From: Gammaproteobacteria bacterium | GTDB lineage: Bacteria > Pseudomonadota > Gammaproteobacteria > Pseudomonadales > Azotimanducaceae | Length of the DNA stretch: 33,978 bases | Assembly: GCA_026709225.1 (NCBI GenBank) | Contig: JAPOTJ010000056.1 | Location: forward strand, 1-33,978 | Direction: 5' to 3' | Shown here: piece by piece, positions 8,506 to 15,731 of the stretch | How the letters are laid out: each line of letters begins with the position of its first letter | Position numbering within the stretch: position 1 is the stretch's first letter | Notes under the pieces: generated by a model | Database searches by the model: none | What the model saw: only the letters and a program-made list of their open reading frames with translations | Told to the model about the DNA's origin: nothing | Program-made: the position numbers and the translations under genes

Positions 8506-9650
8506 GCGGCGCGGGTCGCTGTTGTGCGCTCTTGCTTGGCGGCGTGCTCGCTAGTGTGGTTGCTGTGGCAAGCGAGACCACCGATGCCGAAAGGGAACTC
8601 GCTGCAGTGACCTCGGAGCTGAACGCGCTTGACGAATGGGTGACAGAAGCCGAGGAAGCGCGCAATCAACAGCAACGAGAACTTCGCCGCCTCGACAGGC
8701 GCGTGGAAGAACTTGAACGATCATTGAACGAGTCAGGCGCGCTGTTCACAACGCAAGTCGAAGCCATCTCTTCGCTTCAATCCGAACAGGCCGAATTGGA
8801 CGAGCAAATGCAGCGCGAGGGCGAAGCGCTCGTCAAGCTCGCTGGCGTGTTGTCGCGCTTGTCCGGACGGCGCTACGCCATGCTGCTATTTGAACAATCA
8901 AGTGCGCTTCAGATTGATCGCATCATGCGCTACACGGAGACGCTGCGCGACCTGTACGTGGAGCGCATCGAAGACTACATACGCAGCGCAGCGGATTTGC
9001 ATGAAATTCGCACGCGGCTTGGCGAAGGCATTGAACGCGCGCAATCCATGCAACGAGGTCTTGCCGAGCAGCATCAAGCGCTGCTCTCCGAGCGCGAGGC
9101 GCGCGGCGGCTTTTTGGCATCGCTCGAAACTGAGCTTTTCAGCCGCGGACAAGAACGCCAAGAACTGATGCAGTCCGCAGCGCGCATCAAGCGTCTGCTC
9201 GAAGAACTGCAAGCGCGAATCGACTTCGGGACGGGCGCCGATTTTGCCGGGCAGCGTGGTCGGCTGCCGTGGCCGACGACGGGGCGCCTGCATCATGCTT
9301 TCGGCACGCCGAGGTCTGGCACCAAAGTCGCTTCACAAGGCATTTTCATTGCCACCGAAGCCGGCGCGCAGATACGCGCGGTTCACGCCGGCACCATCAT
9401 CTACCGAGATTGGCTCAAAGGCTTCGGCAACTTGATGGTGGTGGCGCACGGCGACCATCACATGAGCGTCTACGCGCAAGCCGATTCGTTCTTCAGATCT
9501 GTCGGCGACCCGGTGGAAGGCGGCGAGGTCATTGGCGTCACGGGTTCGAGTGGCGGCGCCCGCGAACAGGGTGTGTACTTTGAGATTCGCGTCAATGGCG
9601 CGGCTGAAAACCCTCAGGCGTGGCTTGGGCTGCCGTCAAGCGCGCGCTGA
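8502..9650 (+). CDS. envC: EnvC-like murein hydrolase activator (degenerate LytM/M23)
   Basis: Probable periplasmic activator of AmiA/AmiB amidases at the division site. It has an N-terminal signal peptide (about residues 1-24), a long coiled coil (about 28-125 and again about 160-235), and a C-terminal LytM fold. The zinc-binding HxH of active M23 peptidases is replaced (GVYFEIR where active enzymes have HLHFEIR), as in EnvC, which activates amidases rather than cutting peptidoglycan. It is coupled to gpmI (ATGA), an order conserved in enterics. Its last 37 bases overlap the end of hisA on the other strand. Confidence 0.88.
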   Translation: MSGAGRCCALLLGGVLASVVAVASETTDAERELAAVTSELNALDEWVTEAEEARNQQQRELRRLDRRVEELERSLNESGALFTTQVEAISSLQSEQAELDEQMQREGEALVKLAGVLSRLSGRRYAMLLFEQSSALQIDRIMRYTETLRDLYVERIEDYIRSAADLHEIRTRLGEGIERAQSMQRGLAEQHQALLSEREARGGFLASLETELFSRGQERQELMQSAARIKRLLEELQARIDFGTGADFAGQRGRLPWPTTGRLHHAFGTPRSGTKVASQGIFIATEAGAQIRAVHAGTIIYRDWLKGFGNLMVVAHGDHHMSVYAQADSFFRSVGDPVEGGEVIGVTGSSGGAREQGVYFEIRVNGAAENPQAWLGLPSSAR

Positions 9651-10384
9651 CCTTGGCTGAAGTCGAAGCGTTGTTCGTAGAGCGCGCGCCCGCTGATGAC
9701 ACCGAGAATGTGGCTTGGCGTATTCGCAGCAAGCCGTCGGATGCGCGTGAGATCGTCAAGCGTGGTGACGCCGCCAGAGACGATCACCGGCTTGCCTGAG
9801 ACTTCAGCGAGTTTGAGGGATGCGTGCGGCCCGTCGGCGAGGCCGATCATCATGCCGTCGCGACTGATGTCGGTGTGAACGAATCCGGCGAGCCCGAAGT
9901 CCGTCACTTCGCGTGCGAAATCCAGATAGTCAACGTCGAGGTCACGTGTCCAGCCGCGCACCGAGACCTTGCCCGCGCGCGTATCGAGTCCAAGAAAGCA
10001 CTTGCCCGGCGCGCGCTCACATGCGGCGCGTAGAAACGTCCGATCTTCGATAGCTTTCGTGCCGAGAATGACCTGGCTGGCGCCAGCGTCAAGCAGGGCA
10101 TCGATGTGGGCGTGGCTGCGAATGCCGCCGCCAACCTGCACGGCGATCTGCCGATGCGCGCTGCAGATGCGCGCAATCAACGCATGATTGACGGGCGCGC
10201 CCTCAAAGGCACCGTCAAGATCAACGAGATGCAGTCGCTCGCAACCTTGGCGCACCCAAGAATCCGCGACGGCTTCCGGGTCCTCCGAAAACACCGAAAC
10301 ATCGGATTTCCTACCCTGTCGCAGCCGAACGCACTTGCCGTCTTGAATGTCAATCGCCGGAATCAGGCGCAGCCGCGTGGTCAA
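9614..10384 (-). CDS. hisA: Phosphoribosylformimino-5-aminoimidazole carboxamide ribotide isomerase
   Basis: TIM-barrel isomerase of histidine biosynthesis (ProFAR to PRFAR). The N-terminal [15 protein letters not shown] carries the catalytic Asp, VQVGGGIRS is the first phosphate loop, and [12 protein letters not shown] contains the second catalytic Asp. The most credible start is TTG at 10384, because a strong AAGGGGG lies five to six bases upstream inside the end of hisB. TTGA overlaps the hisB stop by four bases, so translation is coupled. hisH, which usually separates hisB and hisA, is missing here. Confidence 0.93.
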   Translation of the reverse strand: MTTRLRLIPAIDIQDGKCVRLRQGRKSDVSVFSEDPEAVADSWVRQGCERLHLVDLDGAFEGAPVNHALIARICSAHRQIAVQVGGGIRSHAHIDALLDAGASQVILGTKAIEDRTFLRAACERAPGKCFLGLDTRAGKVSVRGWTRDLDVDYLDFAREVTDFGLAGFVHTDISRDGMMIGLADGPHASLKLAEVSGKPVIVSGGVTTLDDLTRIRRLAANTPSHILGVISGRALYEQRFDFSQGQRALDGSPSHA

Positions 10385-10974
10385 AGCACCCCCTTTGACG
10401 ACGGGCTGCGTCCTTCAAGCCTGGCGTCCGCAGCGATAGCGACGCGCAGCGCACGCCCGAACGCCTTGAAGATGGTTTCTGCTTGGTGATGGCTATTGCG
10501 CCCCGCAAGGTTGGTGATGTGCAGCGTTATCAGGGCATGGTTGACGAGCCCTTGGAAGAACTCGCGCACAAGGTCAACGTCAAAATCGCCGATGCGCGGA
10601 CGCGAATAGCTGACATCGTATTCGAGGCCGGGCCGCCCCGAAAAATCGATGACGACACGCGACAGTGCTTCATCGAGCGGCACATAGGCGTGGCCGTAGC
10701 GGTTGATGCCTTTGCGTTCACCCAAAGCTTGAGTGAGTGCCTGTCCAAGGGTGATGCCAATATCTTCAACGGTGTGGTGCGCGTCCACTTCAAGGTCGCC
10801 TTGCGCGTGAACCTTGAGATCGATGAGACCATGAACAGCGATCTGCTGCAGCATGTGTTCAAGAAAGGGAATGCCCGTTTCGAGCTCGTGCGCACCGGTG
10901 CCGTCAAGGTTGAGCGAGACGGTGATCTGGGTTTCCTTGGTGTCGCGCGTGATTTTGGCGCTGCGGGCGCTCAT
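10381..10974 (-). CDS. hisB: Imidazoleglycerol-phosphate dehydratase
   Basis: Catalyses dehydration of imidazole glycerol phosphate in histidine biosynthesis. The diagnostic histidine-rich metal motifs are present: [34 protein letters not shown] and [17 protein letters not shown]. It is the monofunctional 197-residue form with no histidinol phosphatase domain. It heads a hisB-hisA pair. No clear Shine-Dalgarno site precedes the ATG. A TATACT hexamer beside a 12-base palindrome lies about 30 bases upstream, beyond which begins the hairpin array. Confidence 0.94.
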   Translation of the reverse strand: MSARSAKITRDTKETQITVSLNLDGTGAHELETGIPFLEHMLQQIAVHGLIDLKVHAQGDLEVDAHHTVEDIGITLGQALTQALGERKGINRYGHAYVPLDEALSRVVIDFSGRPGLEYDVSYSRPRIGDFDVDLVREFFQGLVNHALITLHITNLAGRNSHHQAETIFKAFGRALRVAIAADARLEGRSPSSKGVL

Positions 10975-11000
10975 GGGTGGGGCTAGGCTTAAAAGAGCGA

Positions 11001-11015
11001 AGTATACCTAGGTAT
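11001..11015 (-). promoter_or_regulatory. Putative hisB -10 element abutting a perfect palindrome
   Basis: ATACCTAGGTAT at 11004-11015 is a perfect 12-base palindrome. On the minus strand it runs directly into TATACT (11001-11006), a good -10 hexamer 27 bases before the hisB ATG. No -35 of normal sequence is found at normal spacing, because that region is the first hairpin stem. An operator overlapping the promoter is the natural reading, unproven. Confidence 0.4.
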
Positions 11016-11017
11016 GT

Positions 11018-11162
11018 TCTGATCAAGTCCATCCTTGGACTTGATCAGACTCGCAAAGCAGAATTGCGATTCTGCTTTGCTCGCGAATTCAATGCCTTAC
11101 GGCACTGAATTCGGCGGCACATCCATGTGCCGCACGGGAACCTCTGTTGCTCAGAGGTTCCC
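11018..11162. repeat. Array of five consecutive hairpins with unrelated stems
   Basis: H1 11018-11049: 13-bp stem TCTGATCAAGTCC, loop ATCCTT. H2 11053-11080: 12-bp stem GCAAAGCAGAAT, loop TGCG. H3 11084-11113: 13-bp stem CGAATTCAATGCC, loop TTAC, with one A/C mismatch on the plus strand that becomes a G/U pair on the minus strand. H4 11114-11133: 8-bp stem GCGGCACA, loop TCCA. H5 11136-11162: 11-bp stem GGGAACCTCTG, loop TTGCT. Gaps between stems are 3, 3, 0 and 2 bases. The array fills the space between the stop of the small gene upstream and the hisB promoter region. There is no U-tract, so these are not ordinary terminators, and the stems are not copies of each other. Confidence 0.9.
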
Positions 11163-11566
11163 TAGAGCCTACTCTGCAGGCTGCCCCACGGCAGAAAGCG
11201 ATTGTCGGTGCTTCTTCGTATCCAATTGCCTAGGAGGGGCGGCACAGCCTCGCGCTTGCGCAGTTCCGCCATGAATGCGATCACCGGCGAGCGATCCCCT
11301 GCCTGCCAGCCCGGCAAGCGCTCGGCGAGGGTGAAGAAGCGCGCTAAATCGACCAATTGCAAGTTGTCGAGGGGCTTTATGACGGCCTGCCATTCGTCAA
11401 GCTGGCATTGCATCAGCGGGGCGTACTCTTCGATCTCCGCATCGCTCAGGCCGTAGTTGGGCACATCGAGCCGCAGGCTCGCGACGAGTAGTTTGTCCAT
11501 GCGCGCCTGCGTGGGCGTTACACGCGCCTGAGGGTCGAAGGTTTGCACGGCGGTTTGCTCAGCCAT
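11162..11566 (-). CDS. Conserved-looking small protein, unrecognised (134 aa)
   Basis: I do not recognise this protein. It is soluble, with no signal peptide or membrane segment. It contains a helical stretch (LSDAEIEEYAPLMQCQLDEW), then LQLVDLARFFTLAERLPGW, and ends with a Pro/Trp-rich tail (PPLLGNWIRRS). Its ATG at 11566 overlaps the end of the upstream coiled-coil gene by eight bases, which supports a real two-gene unit. Codon use resembles the neighbouring housekeeping genes. Its TAG stop touches the base of the H5 hairpin. The name is left open because sequence shows no motif I can place. Confidence 0.6.
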   Translation of the reverse strand: MAEQTAVQTFDPQARVTPTQARMDKLLVASLRLDVPNYGLSDAEIEEYAPLMQCQLDEWQAVIKPLDNLQLVDLARFFTLAERLPGWQAGDRSPVIAFMAELRKREAVPPLLGNWIRRSTDNRFLPWGSLQSRL

Positions 11567-11972
11567 TGTTGGTCACCAGCACGGTAATCATGGATGCCAT
11601 CATCGCGCCCATGGTGCCGAGCAGCGCAACGATAAGCCAAAAGATGCGGGCGTTGACGGCTTCAAAGCCCGCGTGCATGATTTTGGCGAGATCACCTACC
11701 TCCACGCTTAACTCACTGACACGGCTTTCAAGGCTGGACATGCGAACTTCAAGGTTTCCGACCCGAGTCTCAAGTGCAGAGACGCGAGCTTTCAGGTCGC
11801 CTAGCTGTGCTTTGATTGGAAGAATCTCCTCATGCAACATCTCGGGCGTTACCGAGAATGCCTGCATCCCGGTCGAGATGGCTTCCATCACCGCATTTGC
11901 TTGTTGTTCCGGCATCCCGGATGCTGTCAGGCCTTCGGACATCTGCCTCACCGCAGAGAACTCTGGTTTCAC
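11559..11972 (-). CDS. Coiled-coil protein with C-terminal membrane anchor (DUF1640-like)
   Basis: 137-residue protein. Residues about 50-95 form an uninterrupted heptad coiled coil (RVSALETRVGNLEVRMSSLE and following), encoded by visible 21-base near-repeats. The end is one transmembrane helix (IFWLIVALLGTMGAMMASMITVLV) with a short tail. The layout resembles DUF1640/CCDC90-type tail-anchored proteins, but the family match is not certain. The start is GTG at 11972, nine bases after AAGGAG. The frame stays open upstream to 12404, but that part overlaps mutY. It is divergent from mutY. Confidence 0.7.
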   Translation of the reverse strand: MKPEFSAVRQMSEGLTASGMPEQQANAVMEAISTGMQAFSVTPEMLHEEILPIKAQLGDLKARVSALETRVGNLEVRMSSLESRVSELSVEVGDLAKIMHAGFEAVNARIFWLIVALLGTMGAMMASMITVLVTNNG

Positions 11973-12086
11973 GAATTGTACTCCTTCAGTTGTTAACTTG
12001 GAAACCTGATTATCACTAGTTTGTTGAGTGCGGCAAGTTGACATTGACCCAAACCCATGTGGGATAGTTGCCACATAAGAACGTAA

Positions 12087-13217
12087 ATGCGCAGACACCG
12101 TACACTTTTGTCCTCGGACAACTACCCGGCCACCCCCCAAGTGGACGATTTCGCAAAAACCATCATCGACTACCACTACGACCACGGGCGCAAGCAGCTT
12201 CCGTGGCAGCAACCGCGCACGCCATATCGCGTGTGGGTGTCCGAAGTCATGCTGCAGCAGACCCAAGTTCCGCGCGTCATCGACTACTTCACGCAGTTTA
12301 TGGATCGGTTCCCAACGATTCCCAAGCTCGCCGAGGCGACCAACGACGAGGTCATGGCGGCATGGTCCGGCCTCGGCTACTACGCCCGTGCCCGCAACCT
12401 GCACGCCGCCGCCAAGCTGATGGTCGAACGATATAACGGCGAAGTCCCTTATGACTTGGCGCAGCTGCTCGCGCTGCCCGGCATCGGTCGCTCGACCGCG
12501 GGTGCCATACGCTCATCGGCCTTCGGCATCGCCACGCCCATTCTCGATGGCAACGTCAAGCGCGTCCTGTCGAGGGTTCATGCCGTTCAGGGGCGAAGCG
12601 GGGAGAGCGCAACCGACAAGGAACTCTGGCGGCTTGCAGAACGCCACACGCCGACAGAAGAAGTCGAGACATACACGCAAGGCATCATGGATTTCGGCGC
12701 GAACCTCTGTCGCAAAGTTCGCCCCTTGTGCGAGCAGTGTCCGCTTGCCTCAACCTGCCAAGCGTTCGCGCGCGGCATCACTGACGAAATCCCTGCGCCT
12801 CGAAAAAGAAAACGCCAACCGCTGCGCCGCGCCTACATGTTGCTGATGACCGACCGCGCAGGCCGCCTTTTCGTGGAACGCAGGCCGCAATCAGGACTGT
12901 GGGGCGGCCTCTGGTCTGTCCCTATGCGAAGTATTAAGGAAGGCTATGACGATTTGGCTGATTCACAAGCCGATAACGCATCACAGATGCCCACTTTCAT
13001 TCATCACTTCACGCATTTTGCGCTCGAGATACACCCCGTTCGCTTGACGGTGGATCGCTTCGTGCGAGATCAGGAGGACGCCGCGCGCTGGGTGGCGCCG
13101 GAAGAATGTGATGCCCTCGGCATGCCCGCGCCAACGAAGCGCCTCATCGAGCAGGCGTTCGCTACCACTCGTCAAAGTGCACGATCGGATCAAGCGGACG
13201 ACGCGGCGCTGGCTTGA
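12087..13217 (+). CDS. mutY: A/G-specific adenine DNA glycosylase
   Basis: Removes adenine mispaired with 8-oxoguanine. Catalytic Glu53 (WVSEVMLQQTQV), the helix-hairpin-helix LLALPGIGRSTAGAI, catalytic Asp154 (PILDGNVKRV) and the four [4Fe-4S] cysteines 208, 215, 218 and 224 (spacing 6-2-5) are all present. A C-terminal NUDIX-like 8-oxoG recognition domain follows (LFVERRPQSGLWGGLWSVP). The 376-residue length is typical. The start at 12087 adds a short N-terminal tail before the conserved core. Its last 56 bases overlap the nitroreductase gene on the other strand. Confidence 0.95.
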   Translation: MRRHRTLLSSDNYPATPQVDDFAKTIIDYHYDHGRKQLPWQQPRTPYRVWVSEVMLQQTQVPRVIDYFTQFMDRFPTIPKLAEATNDEVMAAWSGLGYYARARNLHAAAKLMVERYNGEVPYDLAQLLALPGIGRSTAGAIRSSAFGIATPILDGNVKRVLSRVHAVQGRSGESATDKELWRLAERHTPTEEVETYTQGIMDFGANLCRKVRPLCEQCPLASTCQAFARGITDEIPAPRKRKRQPLRRAYMLLMTDRAGRLFVERRPQSGLWGGLWSVPMRSIKEGYDDLADSQADNASQMPTFIHHFTHFALEIHPVRLTVDRFVRDQEDAARWVAPEECDALGMPAPTKRLIEQAFATTRQSARSDQADDAALA

Positions 13218-13827
13218 AGTCCGTGCCTTTGGTATAGGCCACCGGAATCAACCCGACTTGCATCACCGAGTCATAGGGAATCGACAGAATCTCCGCCGCT
13301 TCCCGCTCCTTCATCAGATGCAGGGTGGTGAGACACGTGCCAAGGCCGCGTGCACGCGCCGCAAGCATGAAACTCCACGCCGCCGGGATGATCGAACCCA
13401 AGATGGTCGTATGCACGACGGTCGATGGCACCGGCCCGGGCGTGTCTGTGCGCGGCGAGATGCAAGGAATAAAGAGCACGGGCGCACGGGCGAGATTGTC
13501 GGCAAGATACTGCGCCGACGACTGGACTCGGCCTTGCACAACCTGGTCAGCGTCGGACAAGCCCTGTTGCGCCGTCGGTCGCATCGGCCCTTGCACATAT
13601 TTGCTGAACTCTTCCTGGTAGAGCGCCGCGATGCGCGCCTTCTTGTCTTGATCAGTGACAAACATGAACTGCCATCCCTGCGAGTTCGAACCGGAGGGCG
13701 CTTGCAAGGCGATAGCTAGGCACTCCATCAGTACTTCCTTGGGGACTGGGCGATCAAAGTCGAGGCGCCTGCGAACCGCGCGCGTCGTGGAAAGGAGTTC
13801 GTCGTTGGTTAGATTGAGTTGAGACAT
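13162..13827 (-). CDS. Nitroreductase-family FMN oxidoreductase
   Basis: Flavin-dependent NAD(P)H oxidoreductase of the nitroreductase fold. RAVRRRLDFDRPVP and APSGSNSQGWQFMFV form the FMN phosphate and ring contacts, and AAWSFMLAARARGLGTCLTTLH is the typical dimer/FMN helix. It resembles the branch of about 220 residues found in proteobacteria and mycobacteria with xenobiotic nitro compounds as test substrates; the natural substrate is unknown. ATG 13827 is chosen (MSQLNLTNDEL) with AAGGGA upstream. The open frame extends further to 14286 but that part overlaps the acyl-CoA dehydrogenase gene. It probably shares an operon with that dehydrogenase. Confidence 0.88.
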   Translation of the reverse strand: MSQLNLTNDELLSTTRAVRRRLDFDRPVPKEVLMECLAIALQAPSGSNSQGWQFMFVTDQDKKARIAALYQEEFSKYVQGPMRPTAQQGLSDADQVVQGRVQSSAQYLADNLARAPVLFIPCISPRTDTPGPVPSTVVHTTILGSIIPAAWSFMLAARARGLGTCLTTLHLMKEREAAEILSIPYDSVMQVGLIPVAYTKGTDFKPAPRRPLDPIVHFDEW

Positions 13828-13841
13828 GAGTGTAGTTCCCT

Positions 13842-13869
13842 TGTTCTGTAAATGTTCTGTAAATGTTCT
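13842..13869. repeat. Short tandem repeat between nitroreductase and acyl-CoA dehydrogenase genes
   Basis: TGTTCTGTAAA occurs twice in tandem (13842-13852 and 13853-13863), followed by a partial third copy TGTTCT (13864-13869) that runs into the dehydrogenase stop codon. Such an 11-base unit may be a slippage product. Confidence 0.8.
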
Positions 13870-15034
13870 AAAACGAGCGCGGCATCCCGAGCACATGCTC
13901 GCCGAGGAAGCTGAGGATGAGGTTGGTTGAGATCGGTGCGATCTGATACAGCCGCGTCTCTCGAAGCTTGCGTTCGATATGGTACTCGGTTGCGAAGCCG
14001 AACCCGCCATGCGTCTGCAAGGCCACATCGCCCGCTTTCCAAGACGCTTCCGAAGCGAGCAGCTTGGCCATGTTGGCTTCCGCGCCGCAAGGCTGGTTCT
14101 CTTCAAACATGAGCGCCGCCTTCTCGACCATGAGCGCGGCGGCTTCAATGTCCGCATAGGCGCGGGCGATCGGAAACTGCACGCCCTGATTCTGGCCAAT
14201 TGGCCGGTCGAACACCATGCGCTCCTTGGCATAGGCCGAAGCCTTATCGACAAAATAGCGTCCATCGCCGACGCACTCGGCGGCAATCAAAATGCGCTCG
14301 GCGTTCATACCGTCAAGAATCACTCGAAACCCCTCGCCTTCCGTGCCAAGCAGATTCTCACTCGGCACTTCCATATCATCGAAGAATAGCTGACACGAGT
14401 GATGATTGATCGTCGACGGGATGGGCTGATACGCGAATCCCTTGCCGAGCGACGCCTTGAGATCGACAATGAAGGCGGACATGCCTTGCGTCTTGCGTGC
14501 AACCTGATCGCGCGGCGTCGTTCGCGCGAGCAAGACCATCAAGTCAGAATGCTCAACGCGACTGATCCAGACTTTCTGCCCGGTGACACGGTAGACATCG
14601 CCATCGCGCCTCGCGAAGGTTTTGAGGTTGGTGGTATCCGTGCCCGTATTCGGCTCGGTGACGCCAAAGCACTGCAGCCTTAATTCGCCCGACGCGACCT
14701 TTGGCAGGTACTGCTGTTTCTGCGCCTCGCTGCCGTGCCGCAATATCGACCCCATGACGTACATCTGCGCGTGACAAGCGCCAGCGTGCGCCCCGGAGCG
14801 GCTGATCTCTTCCATGATGGCGGCGGCCTCCAAAAGCTGAAGGCCGGAACCGCCATATGCAGACGGAATCAGCGCGCCGAGGAAGCCCTTGGCGGTGAGT
14901 TCGTGTACGAAGTCGGTGGGATAGCCGCGATCCTTGTCGAGCTCGCGCCAGTACTCTTCGCCGAAGGTGTCGCAAAGCGCTCGAACCGCCGACTTGATGT
15001 CGCTTATTTCGGCGCGGCGTGCTGGAGCAATCAC
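13868..15034 (-). CDS. Acyl-CoA dehydrogenase family protein
   Basis: FAD-dependent acyl-CoA dehydrogenase of about 388 residues. The N-terminal helical domain, CFGVTEPNTGTDTTNLKTFA (FAD/substrate loop) and the C-terminal QTHGGFGFATEYHIERKLRETRLYQIAP are clear. At the place where medium-chain enzymes carry the catalytic Glu in a YEGT-like motif, this protein reads YQIAPIST, so that base is absent or elsewhere. GTG 15034 (MIAPARRAEISDIK) is proposed because it gives the usual family length, but no good Shine-Dalgarno site supports it and the frame is open to 15187. It is divergent from the Uma2 gene. The substrate is unknown. Confidence 0.85.
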   Translation of the reverse strand: MIAPARRAEISDIKSAVRALCDTFGEEYWRELDKDRGYPTDFVHELTAKGFLGALIPSAYGGSGLQLLEAAAIMEEISRSGAHAGACHAQMYVMGSILRHGSEAQKQQYLPKVASGELRLQCFGVTEPNTGTDTTNLKTFARRDGDVYRVTGQKVWISRVEHSDLMVLLARTTPRDQVARKTQGMSAFIVDLKASLGKGFAYQPIPSTINHHSCQLFFDDMEVPSENLLGTEGEGFRVILDGMNAERILIAAECVGDGRYFVDKASAYAKERMVFDRPIGQNQGVQFPIARAYADIEAAALMVEKAALMFEENQPCGAEANMAKLLASEASWKAGDVALQTHGGFGFATEYHIERKLRETRLYQIAPISTNLILSFLGEHVLGMPRSF

Positions 15035-15140
15035 GAGGGATGTCTGATTGGGTGGGTGTGGGAAGGGCGGTACTTTAGCATTCGCGACATTTGGGGGAGT
15101 GATAACATCAGTAGTCCGAGGGACTTTACGCACCAGCCTC

Positions 15141-15719
15141 ATGTCTGCCGCAGTGACTGAACAGGGGAACATCGCGCTCCCCGCCACATATCAGGATGTG
15201 CTTGACGCACCGGCGCATCAAGTGGCGCAGATTATTGAAGGCACACTTCACATGCATCCGAGGCCAGCGCCGCGTCATGCGGTTGCGGGGTCCGGACTTG
15301 GAGCCCACATCGGGATGCCGTTCGGGTACGGGCGAGGCGGTCCCGGCGGCTGGTGGATTCTAGATGAGCCGGAATTGCACCTCGGCGAAGACGTGGTGGT
15401 GCCCGATCTCGCCGGATGGCGACGAGATCGTATGCCACAAGTGCCAGCAGAGGCGTACTTCACGCTTCCTCCGGATTGGATTTGCGAAGTCCTATCGCCC
15501 TCGACCCGCACCATCGACACAGGCGCAAAGCGTTCAATCTATGCTCGCGAGGGTGTGGCGCATCTGTGGTTCGTGGATCCAGCCACCCGCACGCTCGAAG
15601 CATTTGAGCTTCGCGAAGGCTTTTGGGTGTTGCTCGATATTTTGACCGGCGAGTCGATGGTCTCATTGCCACCCTTTGAGGCGGTCAGCTTCAGTCTTGG
15701 CGACCTGTGGGCGGATTAG
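15141..15719 (+). CDS. Uma2-family (DUF820) putative endonuclease
   Basis: 192-residue protein of the Uma2 family, a PD-(D/E)XK nuclease fold. Typical elements are HQVAQIIEGTLHMHPRPAPRHA, the acidic strand LGEDVVVPDLAGWRRDRMP, the second strand DWICEVLSPSTRTIDTGAKRS, and YAREGVAHLWFVDP. The acidic residues of the expected active site (VVPDLAGW and ICEVLSP) are present. Family members are abundant in cyanobacteria and scattered elsewhere, often in islands, with unclear biology. It lies 12 bases before the next gene, so the two probably share a transcript. Confidence 0.85.
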   Translation: MSAAVTEQGNIALPATYQDVLDAPAHQVAQIIEGTLHMHPRPAPRHAVAGSGLGAHIGMPFGYGRGGPGGWWILDEPELHLGEDVVVPDLAGWRRDRMPQVPAEAYFTLPPDWICEVLSPSTRTIDTGAKRSIYAREGVAHLWFVDPATRTLEAFELREGFWVLLDILTGESMVSLPPFEAVSFSLGDLWAD

Positions 15720-15731
15720 CGGCGATAGACA

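Noticed and set aside
11018..11162. CRISPR array or ordinary terminator cluster
   Set aside because: The stems differ in sequence, there is no repeated unit or spacer length, and no T-tract follows any stem.
10975..11162. Classical histidine attenuator with His-rich leader peptide
   Set aside because: No short frame with a run of His codons precedes hisB.
11973..12404. N-terminal extension of the coiled-coil gene
   Set aside because: It overlaps mutY on the other strand, and a GTG with AAGGAG at 11972 gives a sensible start.
13828..14286. N-terminal extension of the nitroreductase
   Set aside because: It lies in the acyl-CoA dehydrogenase gene in another frame; the family begins at MSQLNLTNDEL.
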